A stretch of DNA of 64,000 nucleotides from Mesorhizobium sp. M2A.F.Ca.ET.046.03.2.1 (GTDB lineage: Bacteria > Pseudomonadota > Alphaproteobacteria > Rhizobiales > Rhizobiaceae). Below the pieces are notes generated by a model. The model made no database searches, was not told the DNA's origin, and saw only the letters and a list, made by a program, of their open reading frames with translations. A program made the position numbers and the translations under genes. Numbering within the stretch: position 1 is the stretch's first letter; each line of letters starts with the position of its first letter. The DNA lies in the NCBI RefSeq assembly GCF_003952425.1, contig NZ_CP034449.1, positions 3,906,001 to 3,970,000 of the forward strand. Direction: 5' to 3'. This document shows, in pieces, positions 1-9,937 of the stretch.

Positions 1-42
1 GGAAAGGCGCATCAGGCCAACACATCCACCGCGAGAGACAGA

Positions 43-1200
43 ATGCATTTTAGAACGGTCCTGAGCGGCACGCTTGCGCTGCTGCTCGTATCAAGCCTCA
101 CAAGCCTCGCCGCGTCGGCCGACAGCGCCGGACAGGCTTCCGGCAACGGCTTTACCTTTCACCTGCCGACGCTCGGCATCTTCGGCGACAAGAAGAAGCC
201 TGAACAGGCGCAGATCGCGCAGGATAGTGGCGGCGGCGTGACCGGTCTGGAAGACCAGCTGCGCCAGCTGAACGGCAAGATCGAGGAGATGAATTTCCAG
301 ATCCTGCAGATGCAGGAACAGATCCGAAAGCAGCAGGAAGACAATGAGTTCCGCTTCCAGCAGCTCGAGGGCGGTTCGCAAGGAGGCGCCAAGCCGGCCG
401 GGCAGAAGAAATCGGAAGCCGCGCCTCAGGACGGAACCGGCAACACCAATCTCGGCGATGCCGGCACCGGGGATTCCGGCACCGGCGACGCCGGAACCGA
501 CAATAGCGTCGCGCAGGCTCCGGCGACGCAGGCGCCTGCTGACACCGGCGGGCAAAATGGCGGCGGCAAGACGGTCGGCGACGTCATTGTGGAATCGCAG
601 ACCGGCGACCCCGGCAAGCTGATCACCGGCGCGCCGCCGAAGAATTTCGGCACCATCACCGTCGACAAGAACGGCAATGTCGTCAATGCCGAGACCGGCC
701 CGCAAGCCAGCGCGCCGGTGCAGGCTCCCGCGGCCACGGCAAGCGCTCCTTCCGCCGAGACGCCGGCCAAGAAGAACAAGTCCGGCGACACGCAAGTCGC
801 GGCCCTGCCGTCGACCAACGATCCCGACGAGCTCTACCGCAATTCCTACCAGTTCATCTTGTCGGGCGACTATCCAACCGCCGAGCAGGGCTTTCGCGAC
901 CATATCTCGCGCTTCCCCAAGGACGCCAAGGCGGCGGACGCGCATTACTGGCTGGGCGAGTCTCTGCTGGGTGAGCAGAAATACCGTGACGCGGCCGAAG
1001 TCTTCCTCGCCGCCAGCAAGGAGTACCCGAAGGCCAAGAAAGCCCCCGACATGCTGCTCAAGCTCGGGGTTTCGCTGGTCGGACTGAAGCAGAATGACGT
1101 CGCCTGCGCCACTTTCAACGAGATCGGCAAGCGCTATCCCGACGTCTCAGCCACGCTCAAGGAGCGCATCAAGCAGGAAAAGGCGCTGGCGGCGTGCTGA
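43..1200 (+). CDS. cpoB: Cell division coordinator CpoB (YbgF), Tol-Pal associated
   Basis: Periplasmic protein of 385 aa that in other bacteria links the Tol-Pal envelope constriction system with peptidoglycan synthesis. The N-terminus has a signal peptide (hydrophobic run at about residues 8-24, then ASA). Residues about 66-110 form a Gln/Glu-rich coiled coil typical of the YbgF trimerisation segment. A long Gly/Thr/Ala/Pro-rich linker follows, and from about residue 260 there are TPR-like repeats (starting DPDELYRNSYQF, with AHYWLGESLL). Linker and length are larger than in E. coli (about 260 aa), as is usual in rhizobia. The gene overlaps tilS by 7 nt, so the two are almost certainly cotranscribed. 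The rest of tol-pal would lie left of the window. Confidence 0.9.
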   Translation: MHFRTVLSGTLALLLVSSLTSLAASADSAGQASGNGFTFHLPTLGIFGDKKKPEQAQIAQDSGGGVTGLEDQLRQLNGKIEEMNFQILQMQEQIRKQQEDNEFRFQQLEGGSQGGAKPAGQKKSEAAPQDGTGNTNLGDAGTGDSGTGDAGTDNSVAQAPATQAPADTGGQNGGGKTVGDVIVESQTGDPGKLITGAPPKNFGTITVDKNGNVVNAETGPQASAPVQAPAATASAPSAETPAKKNKSGDTQVAALPSTNDPDELYRNSYQFILSGDYPTAEQGFRDHISRFPKDAKAADAHYWLGESLLGEQKYRDAAEVFLAASKEYPKAKKAPDMLLKLGVSLVGLKQNDVACATFNEIGKRYPDVSATLKERIKQEKALAAC

Positions 1201-2570
1201 CGCCCGATACCAAAGCCGACCTCTCAGACGACCTTTTCTCCGACCTGGACCTTTCGACCGGCGCCGTTGCAGCCGTGTCCGGCGGCAGCGACTCGACCGC
1301 CCTGCTCCTCCTTCTCAAAGATCATCTCGACCGGACCGCACCGGGCGCCAGGCTGCTCGCGGTGACGATCGATCATGGCTTGCGGCCGGATTCGGCCACC
1401 GAGGCACGGCAGGTTGCCGATTTCTGCGCCGAGCGCGGCGTCGCGCATCGCATTCTCGCCTGGCGCGGCGACAAGCCCCTGACCGGTCTGCCGGCCGCGG
1501 CACGCGCGGCGCGCTACAGGCTGCTGGCGCAAGCAGCCGACGCCGAAGGCATCAAGCTGATCCTGACCGGGCACACCGCCGACGACCAGGCCGAGACGGT
1601 GCTGATGCGGCAGGCACGCGACGATGACGGCCGCGGGCTTGCCGGCATGGCGCCCGCCACGCTGCATGACTGGCGCACCTGGATCGTCCGGCTGCTGCTC
1701 GGCACAAGGCGTGCGGCACTGCGCGACATGCTGCGGCATCGCGACATCGGCTGGATCGAGGACCCGACCAATATGGATGTCCGCTTCGAGCGGCCACGCA
1801 TGCGCGCGTCGCTCGCGCAGGGCGAAGGCGAACGGCGCATTGCCGAGGCGCTGGCGCTGTCGGCCCAGGCGGCACGTGAGCGCCACGACATCGGCCGCCG
1901 CGCCGCCATGCTCATCGACGCGTTCGCCAGCAGACCGGTTCCGGGTCTCATCCGCCTCGATCGCGATTTCGCTTGGCATGAGGACGGCCAAGCGGCCGTA
2001 TACGTGCTGCGCATCCTGCTGGCCACGGTTGGCGGCATGTCTTTTCTCGCCGACCAGGCGCGCTGTGCTGAGCTGCTTTCCCGCCTGCAGCTGGGATCGC
2101 TTTGCGCTACATTGTCGCGGACGGTGGTCGATGCGCGCCGTACAGGCATTTTCCTTCGCCGCGAAAGCCGCAACCTGCCCGTCCCCGCGCCGCCGGCGGA
2201 TAATTGGCTTTGGGACAACCGCCGGCGCATCACTTTGAAAGACGGGTCGGGCGATTTGGTGATCGCGCCGCTGGGCCCTGCCGCCGCCAGTAAAGCGCCC
2301 TTCAGCGAGGATGTTCCACAGAGCCTTTCACGCGCGGCGCTTGCCGCGGAGCCAGCGCTATGGTCCGGCGGCAAACGCCTTGATTTCGCTGGCGGCGACG
2401 CCGGCCGGCAATCGGTGTCGATCGTTCCGGCGGTTGCCCCTTTCGCGCGCTTCCTGCCGTGCTTCGACATTGAACCCGCCACCGCCGTCGCGATGCTTGT
2501 CGGAGCGCCGCCGGTGCCGGCGCCGCCATTCCATGGCCATGATGGTGGGCGACGGTGGGCGAAAGCTTAA
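1194..2570 (+). CDS. tilS: tRNA(Ile)-lysidine synthetase TilS
   Basis: ATP-dependent enzyme that modifies the wobble cytidine of tRNA-Ile(CAU) to lysidine in the cytoplasm. The PP-loop ATP-binding motif SGGSDST is at residues 29-35, followed by the family motifs around DHGLRPDS and GHTADDQAETVLMR. The length, 458 aa, is close to the usual 430-460. It starts with GTG inside the end of cpoB (GTGCTGA overlap), which argues for translational coupling. The C-terminal third is less conserved, as in other family members. The gap to ftsH is about 100 nt. Confidence 0.9.
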   Translation: MLTPDTKADLSDDLFSDLDLSTGAVAAVSGGSDSTALLLLLKDHLDRTAPGARLLAVTIDHGLRPDSATEARQVADFCAERGVAHRILAWRGDKPLTGLPAAARAARYRLLAQAADAEGIKLILTGHTADDQAETVLMRQARDDDGRGLAGMAPATLHDWRTWIVRLLLGTRRAALRDMLRHRDIGWIEDPTNMDVRFERPRMRASLAQGEGERRIAEALALSAQAARERHDIGRRAAMLIDAFASRPVPGLIRLDRDFAWHEDGQAAVYVLRILLATVGGMSFLADQARCAELLSRLQLGSLCATLSRTVVDARRTGIFLRRESRNLPVPAPPADNWLWDNRRRITLKDGSGDLVIAPLGPAAASKAPFSEDVPQSLSRAALAAEPALWSGGKRLDFAGGDAGRQSVSIVPAVAPFARFLPCFDIEPATAVAMLVGAPPVPAPPFHGHDGGRRWAKA

Positions 2571-2674
2571 CCGATACGTGCTGTTCTGCTTGGCAAGGGG
2601 AGGCGCTCTCCCTATGTTAGGCCCAAGCTTCTCCATCATCGCGGGCCCGCAGGCGGGCTCCAACGGGACAATAG

Positions 2675-4609
<1,935 letters not shown>

Positions 4610-4630
4610 GGACAGCGAATGCTCACAACG

Positions 4631-4667
4631 AACGCCGCGGATCAAACCGCGGCGTTTTGCTTTTTTG
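4631..4667 (+). terminator. Intrinsic terminator of ftsH
   Basis: Perfect 10-bp stem AACGCCGCGG / CCGCGGCGTT with a 6-nt loop (4641-4646), followed by a T-rich tract ending at about 4667. It lies directly after ftsH. Confidence 0.85.
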
Positions 4668-4700
4668 GGCGCGCCGGGAGTTTGGCTGGCGTGCGCTGGT

Positions 4701-4770
4701 GATTGGCGAAAGCGGTGGGACAGCCAATCTCCCTCTTTGTGGGAGAAATACCCGGCAGGCAGAGGGGCGC
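4701..4770. repeat. Degenerate palindromic intergenic repeat (family A, one arm)
   Basis: In reverse complement this resembles the repeats at 6259-6332 and 23684-23850: a CTGCC-GGC core, a hairpin built on CTCCC...GGGAG, then GATTGGC and a TTTCGCCAATC end. It is a degenerate single arm between the ftsH terminator and the IS insertion. Confidence 0.5.
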
Positions 4771-4820
4771 TGTCCCGCGGGCGTATCAAAGCTTGGGTTC
4801 CTCGCCCCCGCCAAGGCGGG

Positions 4821-6117
4821 CAGGGCTGTCCGGGGAAAGTTAGACATAGTCGAGGCTCATCTGATCGGGAGAGCAGCGGGGGTACCTTCGACTTGGATTG
4901 ACGGGCGGCGGTTTGTCGATGGCGGCGATGTGGCGCCGCTCGAACAGGCATCGTGTCACCAGGTCGGTGAAGCGCAGGATCGGCAGTGCAACGCGATATG
5001 CGCGCGCTGCAATGCGCAACAGCGCATAGGCGATCATGGCGGCGAAGAGCTGCAGGCGGATGGCGTTGTCATTGTTGCCGAGGAACTTACGGATCTTGAG
5101 GTGCTGCTTGATCCAGCGGAACAGGAGCTCAATCTGCCAGCGCCCCTTGTAGAGGGCTGCTATGTCGGCGGCCGAGCGCTCGAGATCGTTGGTCAGCAGC
5201 GTGATGGTGTCGCCTTCGTCTCGCTTCACGATGATGCGACGCAAGCGGATCGGCAGTTTGGAATCGCCTTTGCTGGCAAAGCTCACCTCGGCATCCTCAA
5301 GCACGGTGAAGCCATCGCCGTGCATGGCTGCGAGGGGACGATCGCACACCAGCTTGAGCCCCATGTTGGTTTTGGGCCGGGTGACGAAGAAGGCTTGCGC
5401 CGCCGCGATCGCCGTCCACCAGCCGTAGTGGCAGTAACCCTTGTCGAACACGTAGGTCGCACCGTCTTCGATAGAGATGGTGCGGCCGATCTGGGCGTCG
5501 TTGACGTTGGCATCGGTGATGTCGAGGACGCGCGGACAGTCGCTGTCTGGATCATAGACGATATGCAGCTTCATGCCGCGGATGCGGCCGTTCGACTTGG
5601 CCCAGTCGCAAAGCTTGCCGAGCGGGATGGGCGTGGAATCGATCAGCCGCAGCATGGCACTGCCTTCGCGACGCATCTGCCGGTCGAGTTGGCCTGCAAG
5701 CAGGGCGAACGTCTCGGCGAAGACGGCTACAGGGCGGCGCCGGTTGGCGTCCGACAAGGTCGAGCGCCGCAACAGGTCGCTGCCGAGGTGGTAATGGTGC
5801 TGGCAGTTGGCGTTCCAGCCGGCTTGCAGGCTGCGAAGGCTCGTCGCGCCGCTGAGCTGAGCATAGATCAACACCACGAGATGGTCCCAGCTCTTGAACG
5901 ACTTGTCATACGCATCCCCGTCATGGCTATCCACAATCGTCTGGAAGCGGCGACGATTGATCGGTTCAACCAGCTTGCCAAGAATGCTAGGCGTAAAGCG
6001 CATGCCCCGTTCCCTTTCTGAGTCTCGACAACCAGAAGGTAGACGGAAAATCCCCGTCTTACGGGGCATGCACATGCGGCATTTCGATTCACCCGAACCT
6101 TTCCCCGGACAGCCCTG
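4821..6117 (-). mobile_element. IS4-family insertion sequence, copy 1 (1297 bp)
   Basis: The ends are 19-bp perfect inverted repeats, CAGGGCTGTCCGGGGAAAG, at both boundaries. The flanking 9-bp direct repeat CAAGGCGGG (4812-4820 and 6118-6126) is the target duplication. A single transposase gene fills the element. Copy 2 at 46150-47446 has the same length, the opposite orientation and an identical transposase protein, so transposition was recent. The boundary could be moved by one base (GCAGGG), which would shorten the duplication to 7 bp. The 9-bp version fits IS4-family behaviour better. Confidence 0.92.
4840..6003 (-). CDS. IS4-family DDE transposase (copy 1)
   Basis: Transposase of 387 aa. 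The N-terminal part (about residues 1-90) resembles the DUF4372 domain found in one IS4 subgroup. A DDE domain follows: D122 in LIDSTPI, D187 in VFDKGY and E292. The IS4 signature Y-x2-R-x3-E-x6-K is complete (Y285, R288, E292, K299). The start at 6003 is chosen because it opens the conserved MRFTPSILGKLVEP block; a longer in-frame extension runs out through the inverted repeat and is not believed. The protein is identical to that of copy 2, so the gene is intact and probably active. Confidence 0.93.
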   Translation of the reverse strand: MRFTPSILGKLVEPINRRRFQTIVDSHDGDAYDKSFKSWDHLVVLIYAQLSGATSLRSLQAGWNANCQHHYHLGSDLLRRSTLSDANRRRPVAVFAETFALLAGQLDRQMRREGSAMLRLIDSTPIPLGKLCDWAKSNGRIRGMKLHIVYDPDSDCPRVLDITDANVNDAQIGRTISIEDGATYVFDKGYCHYGWWTAIAAAQAFFVTRPKTNMGLKLVCDRPLAAMHGDGFTVLEDAEVSFASKGDSKLPIRLRRIIVKRDEGDTITLLTNDLERSAADIAALYKGRWQIELLFRWIKQHLKIRKFLGNNDNAIRLQLFAAMIAYALLRIAARAYRVALPILRFTDLVTRCLFERRHIAAIDKPPPVNPSRRYPRCSPDQMSLDYV

Positions 6118-6258
6118 CAAGGCGGGGGAGAGGTGGCCGCGAAGCGGACGGAGAGGGGCCTTCGCAGGGCGCTCCCCTCTCCGTCTCGGCTCGCCGAGCC
6201 ACCTCTCCCCACTTTCGTGGGGCGAGGAACCTTCGTCCTGTGAGCGTCCAGTTCGTTC

Positions 6259-6332
6259 GCGCCCCCCTCTGTCCTGCCGGACATCTCCCCCACCAGGGGG
6301 GAGATTGGCCGTCACGCCGGCTTTCGCCAATC
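6259..6332. repeat. Palindromic intergenic repeat (family A, single arm)
   Basis: It contains CCCCCCTCTGTCCTGCCGG, a hairpin CTCCCCC...GGGGGGAG, GATTGGC and a CACGCCGGCTTTCGCCAATC end. This matches the left arm of the complete element at 23684-23850. The 6118-6440 stretch holds only repeats: this one and the remainder of the family B element. No gene is seen there. Confidence 0.6.
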
Positions 6333-6440
6333 GCAAGCGTCGAAAGAAGGAAGACTCCGAAGCTGCCGATCTTTGATCGTTTTAAAGGAGCCGAGGACGT
6401 GACTTTTGAAGCTATCCAACAAAAGGAAGAGGCTAAGCGA

Positions 6441-6893
6441 TCAGCTCTTCAGCCGCGCATTGCAGAGGCTGTAGTAGCCGCCGCCCTTCTGGATCCAACG
6501 AAGGCCGTTCAACGTACCCGCCTCCTTGTTGTCGTGGTAACCCTGCAGGCAGGTCTTCATCCGGGCCTTCGCGGGCGTTTCGGTGTTGAACTCGGCAGCG
6601 AGGGTGGTCGGGAATGTCACACCCGCCGGCGCCACAGTGGGGGTGACCGCCGCGCTGGTGTCTTTTTCTGCTGGCTCCGCGGTTTTGACCGAATCCGCGC
6701 TGACACTCTCCGCGGCGGACGTGGCGCATTTCTCCTTGCGGAAAGCGGCCCAGTCCATGCCGTTCAGAGTGCCGCCATCCTTGGCTGCCCGATAGGTCTC
6801 GCCACATTCCTTCATCGTCAGTGCGCTTGCCGGCGCGACATTCCAAGTGACCAATGCCGTCACAGCCAATGCCGCCAATTTCAAATTGAACAT
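6441..6893 (-). CDS. Secreted two-repeat cysteine protein, paralogue of the next gene
   Basis: 150 aa, with a signal peptide (hydrophobic 6-16, cleavage probably after ASA at 22-24). Two copies of a cysteine-pair repeat are visible. The first, residues 26-56, has C30 and C56 (26 apart) with the core GTLNGMDW and FRKEKC. The second, 112-144, has C115 and C144 (29 apart) with GTLNGLRW and YYSLC. A Ser/Ala/Val/Thr linker joins them. The protein at 7130-7996 has the same two repeat types with the same Cys spacings, so the pair arose by duplication. I do not recognise a named family. The oxidising periplasm and paired cysteines suggest disulfide-bonded small modules. Function unknown. Confidence 0.8.
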   Translation of the reverse strand: MFNLKLAALAVTALVTWNVAPASALTMKECGETYRAAKDGGTLNGMDWAAFRKEKCATSAAESVSADSVKTAEPAEKDTSAAVTPTVAPAGVTFPTTLAAEFNTETPAKARMKTCLQGYHDNKEAGTLNGLRWIQKGGGYYSLCNARLKS

Positions 6894-7073
6894 AAGACCC
6901 TCCTGATTGATGATAAGTTAGACGTCTTTTGTATACTGTTTGTTCCCTGTATGTTCAACCAGAATTTTGCGAGCTACCCATAAGCCTGGCGGTGGGCAGT
7001 GTGGGCAAATCGACGATGCCGGCAGTCCCGCCATATGCAGATAGAGCAAGGCCGCGGGCGTCTTCGCCTGTAC

Positions 7074-7107
7074 AAAAAAGCCCACGCATCTTGCGATGCG
7101 CGGGCCT
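7074..7107 (-). terminator. Intrinsic terminator of the cysteine-repeat gene
   Basis: Read on the minus strand, a GC-rich stem (GGCCCGCGCATC paired with GATGCGTGGGC, GCAA loop, one wobble) is followed by a run of six T. It lies just beyond the stop at 7130. Confidence 0.8.
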
Positions 7108-7129
7108 TTTCTCTTGAATAACTAGGCGA

Positions 7130-7996
7130 TCAGCTCTTCAGCTTGGCATTGCAGAGGCTGTAGAAGCCGCCGCCCTTCTGGATCCACTTCAGGCCGTTCA
7201 GCGTATTGGCGTCCTTGTTGGCGTAGTACTGCTCGAGGCAGGTGTGCATGCGGCCCTTGCCCGGATTTTCGGTGGCGAATTTCGGCGAGATCGCCTTCGG
7301 GAAGCTCACGCCCTTTGGCGCTGCGACCGTCGGCTTCGCCGGCTCGCTGGTGTATGTGGCTTCGGTCGGAGCCGGCACGGTGTCGTCGTCATCGGCGCCG
7401 GCACCGCACTCCGCCTTGCGGAAGTCGTTCCACTTCATGCCGTTGAGCTTGTTGGCGGTCTTCGCGGTCTGGTACTTGGTGCTGCATTCCGCCATGGTCA
7501 GGCCCTTGCCGCCGGCGGCAGCCGCGGTCGAGGTCTTGGCCGGCTTGGTTTCGGCTGCAGGCGCGGTGGCAGCCGCGGCGGTTGCGCCCGGGCCGCACTC
7601 GGCCTTGCGGAAGTCATTCCACTTCATGCCGTTGAGCGTGCCGGCGGACTTTGCCGCCTGATACTTGGCGCTGCATTCCTTGGAGCTCAGGCCCTTGGCC
7701 GCGTCGTCGGCAGCGGCGGCTGTCTTTGCCTTCTTGGTCGTCTTGGTGTCGGCGGCCTTCGTGTCGGTCGCAGCCTTGGTATCGGTGGCCGCCTTGGTGT
7801 CGGTCGCGGCGGAAGCATCGCTGCCGCACTGCGCCTTGCGGAACTGGTTCCAGGTCTGGCCGGCAAGCGTTCCCGCATCCTTGGCCGCATTATACTTGGT
7901 GCTGCACTCGGCCATGGTCAGCGCGTTGGCCGGCGCCGCCATGAACAAGGTTGCGACGGCGAGACCCGTCAAAGCTGCAAGTCTATGAATAAGCAT
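7130..7996 (-). CDS. Secreted four-repeat cysteine protein, unknown function
   Basis: 288 aa with a signal peptide (about 1-25, ending ANA). Four repeat units are visible at residues about 27-57, 104-134, 167-197 and 250-282. Units 1-3 follow C-x3-KY-x2-AK-x3-L-x-G-x2-W-x2-FRK-x2-C with cysteines exactly 26 apart (C31/C57, C108/C134, C171/C197). Unit 4 is divergent with 29 between C253 and C282 and ends GGGFYSLCNAKLKS. Linkers are Ala/Thr/Lys-rich; TDTKAA is tandemly repeated at about 65-82. The neighbouring 6441-6893 gene keeps one unit of each kind. I do not recognise the family. A secreted, disulfide-rich repeat protein is the safest description. Confidence 0.85.
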   Translation of the reverse strand: MLIHRLAALTGLAVATLFMAAPANALTMAECSTKYNAAKDAGTLAGQTWNQFRKAQCGSDASAATDTKAATDTKAATDTKAADTKTTKKAKTAAAADDAAKGLSSKECSAKYQAAKSAGTLNGMKWNDFRKAECGPGATAAAATAPAAETKPAKTSTAAAAGGKGLTMAECSTKYQTAKTANKLNGMKWNDFRKAECGAGADDDDTVPAPTEATYTSEPAKPTVAAPKGVSFPKAISPKFATENPGKGRMHTCLEQYYANKDANTLNGLKWIQKGGGFYSLCNAKLKS

Positions 7997-8365
7997 GGCG
8001 TTTTCTCCCTTGCTGCCGCCAATAGGTGTCCCTATGCCAAATCAATAGCTCTCAATGTCTGGTTGCGCCAGATGCATCCGGCGCGGGACCCGTCACAAAG
8101 TGTGTTGCTCCTGATAAGGGGATGAATTGCTTGCGGGTTCGCCGCCAGCGAAGCTTTGCCGGTGGACAGGGCGCTCCGAAAAGCCTCGTGTCGGCAGGTG
8201 TAGCGCCGCCAAGTCAAAGGTGGTGATAGGCTGTCGAACCACTTGCACCGACCGCGACAATGTTTTTCTAAGGATTGGTAATATACAATCACGAAATTTG
8301 ATGATCGGATGCGGCCCAATTGTGGCAATACGGGCCCGCTGAAAACCGACGGGGACTGTAAGGAT
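7997..8365 (+). other. Intergenic region between the repeat-protein gene and glmM
   Basis: 369 bp without a convincing gene. It must hold the divergent promoters for the cysteine-repeat gene and glmM. The stretch around 8250-8300 is AT-rich, but I see no element I can name. In-frame extension of glmM upstream to 8309 is open but lacks conservation features. Confidence 0.5.
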
Positions 8366-9718
8366 ATGGCAGGTCAGTATTTCGGCACGGACGGTATTCG
8401 CGGACGCGCCAACAAATTTCCGATGACGGCCGAGGTCGCCATGCGCGTCGGCATGGCCGCCGGGCTTTCGTTCCAGCGTGGCAATCATCGTCACCGCGTC
8501 GTGCTCGGCAAGGATACGCGGCTTTCCGGCTACATGATCGAGAACGCCATGGTTGCCGGTCTGTGCGCCGCCGGCATGGACGTCTTCCTGCTCGGCCCGA
8601 TACCGACGCCTGCCGTCGCCATGCTGGTGCGCTCGCTGCGCGCCGACATCGGCGTGATGATCTCGGCCTCGCACAACCCTTATTACGACAATGGCATCAA
8701 GCTGTTCGGTCCCGACGGCTACAAGCTCTCCGACGAGATCGAGGAGCGCATCGAAGGCATGCTCGACAAGGACATCGAGCTGGCGCTCGCCGATTCCGAC
8801 GGGCTCGGCCGCGCCAAGCGCGTCGATGGCGTGCATGACCGCTATATCGAATTCGCCAAGCGCACGCTGCCCCGCTCGATGTCGCTCTCGGGCCTGCGGA
8901 TCGTCGTCGATTGCGCGAACGGCGCCTCCTACAAGGTGGCTCCGGAGGCGCTGTGGGAGCTCGGCGCCGAGGTGGTGGCGATCAATGTCGAGCCGAACGG
9001 CTTCAACATCAACAAGGAATGCGGCTCGACCCATCCGGCCGGCCTGCAGAAGAAGGTGCATGAGGTGCGCGCCGACATCGGCATCGCGCTCGACGGCGAT
9101 GCCGACCGCGTGGTCATCGTCGACGAGAACGGAGCGATCGTCGACGGCGACCAGATCATGGCGCTGATCGCCGAATCCTGGCACCAGAGCGGAAGGCTGG
9201 CCGGCGGCGGCGTCGTTTCCACCGTGATGTCCAATCTCGGCCTGGAGCGCTTCCTCGGCGATATGAAGCTGCAGCTGCATCGCACCAAGGTGGGCGACCG
9301 CTATGTCGTGGAGCATATGCGCGCGCATGGCTTGAATGTCGGCGGCGAGCAGTCCGGCCACATCGTGCTTTCCGACTTCTCGACCACGGGAGACGGTCTG
9401 GTCTCGGCGCTGCAGGTGCTCGCCTGCATCAAGCGGCAGAACCGCCCGGTCAGCGAATTGTCGAAGAAGTTCGAGCCGGTGCCGCAGCTTCTCAAGAACG
9501 TCCGCATCTCCGGCGGCAAGCCGCTGGAGGAAGCGCCGGTCAAGGCGGCGATCGAAGAAGGGCGCAACCGGCTCGGCACGTCCGGCCGCCTCGTCATCCG
9601 GCCATCCGGCACCGAGCCGCTGATCCGCGTCATGGCCGAGGGCGACGATCCGCAGCTGGTCGAGGCGGTTGTCAACGACATCGTGGGCATCCTCCAGGAA
9701 ACGCGCAGCGCCGCCTGA
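8366..9718 (+). CDS. glmM: Phosphoglucosamine mutase GlmM
   Basis: Converts glucosamine-6-phosphate to glucosamine-1-phosphate for peptidoglycan and LPS precursors in the cytoplasm. 450 aa, the family norm. The start at 8366 gives [13 protein letters not shown], the conserved N-terminus. The active-site loop ISASHNP has the phosphoserine at S102; the metal-binding DGDADR is at 243-248; the phosphate-binding [10 protein letters not shown] is near the C-terminus. In related genomes glmM follows ftsH directly; here the IS and two repeat-protein genes lie between. A terminator follows. Confidence 0.96.
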   Translation: MAGQYFGTDGIRGRANKFPMTAEVAMRVGMAAGLSFQRGNHRHRVVLGKDTRLSGYMIENAMVAGLCAAGMDVFLLGPIPTPAVAMLVRSLRADIGVMISASHNPYYDNGIKLFGPDGYKLSDEIEERIEGMLDKDIELALADSDGLGRAKRVDGVHDRYIEFAKRTLPRSMSLSGLRIVVDCANGASYKVAPEALWELGAEVVAINVEPNGFNINKECGSTHPAGLQKKVHEVRADIGIALDGDADRVVIVDENGAIVDGDQIMALIAESWHQSGRLAGGGVVSTVMSNLGLERFLGDMKLQLHRTKVGDRYVVEHMRAHGLNVGGEQSGHIVLSDFSTTGDGLVSALQVLACIKRQNRPVSELSKKFEPVPQLLKNVRISGGKPLEEAPVKAAIEEGRNRLGTSGRLVIRPSGTEPLIRVMAEGDDPQLVEAVVNDIVGILQETRSAA

Positions 9719-9752
9719 CAGAGAGATCGGGCCAAAGCTCTTCGCGCTTGGA

Positions 9753-9777
9753 AGCCCGCCGCCCGGCGGGCTTTTTT
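9753..9777 (+). terminator. Intrinsic terminator of glmM
   Basis: Stem AGCCCGCC / GGCGGGCT with a GCCC loop, followed by a run of T to 9777. Confidence 0.85.
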
Positions 9778-9848
9778 GTGCGCGCCCCCAACGGCCGGGC
9801 AACGGCATACCCTCTAAAATTGCATAGATTCGTGGTTAATCGGTACGG

Positions 9849-9863
9849 TTAAACGGCCTTTAA
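9849..9863 (+). promoter_or_regulatory. CtrA-type site upstream of the first outer-membrane gene
   Basis: TTAA (9849-9852), seven bases, TTAA (9860-9863), then CC. This is the full TTAA-N7-TTAA consensus for the cell-cycle regulator CtrA of alphaproteobacteria. It lies 75 bp before the ATG at 9938. The second outer-membrane gene has the same arrangement. Confidence 0.6.
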
Positions 9864-9937
9864 CCTTTGCAATTCATTATCCACGCCGAGGTTCATCTTC
9901 GGGCGGTGTCGTCCCGAGGTCTCTTAGGGGTGACAGC

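Larger units (their letters stand above)
4796..6231. repeat. Palindromic repeat (family B), interrupted by the IS
   Basis: Removing the IS (4821-6117) and one target duplication leaves an element of about 130 bp with inverted ends GGTTCCTCG (4796-4804) and CGAGGAACC (6223-6231). Each arm carries a hairpin: left CCCCGCC-AA-GGCGGGG, right CCCCAC-TTTC-GTGGGG (about 6207-6222). AGAGGTGGC-type blocks follow on the inner sides. The IS lies in the left hairpin. The same element class is found at 45953-47466, also carrying the IS. Confidence 0.75.

Noticed and set aside
8093..9808. 571-codon minus-strand open frame opposite glmM
   Set aside because: Antisense to glmM and crosses its terminator; no recognisable protein.
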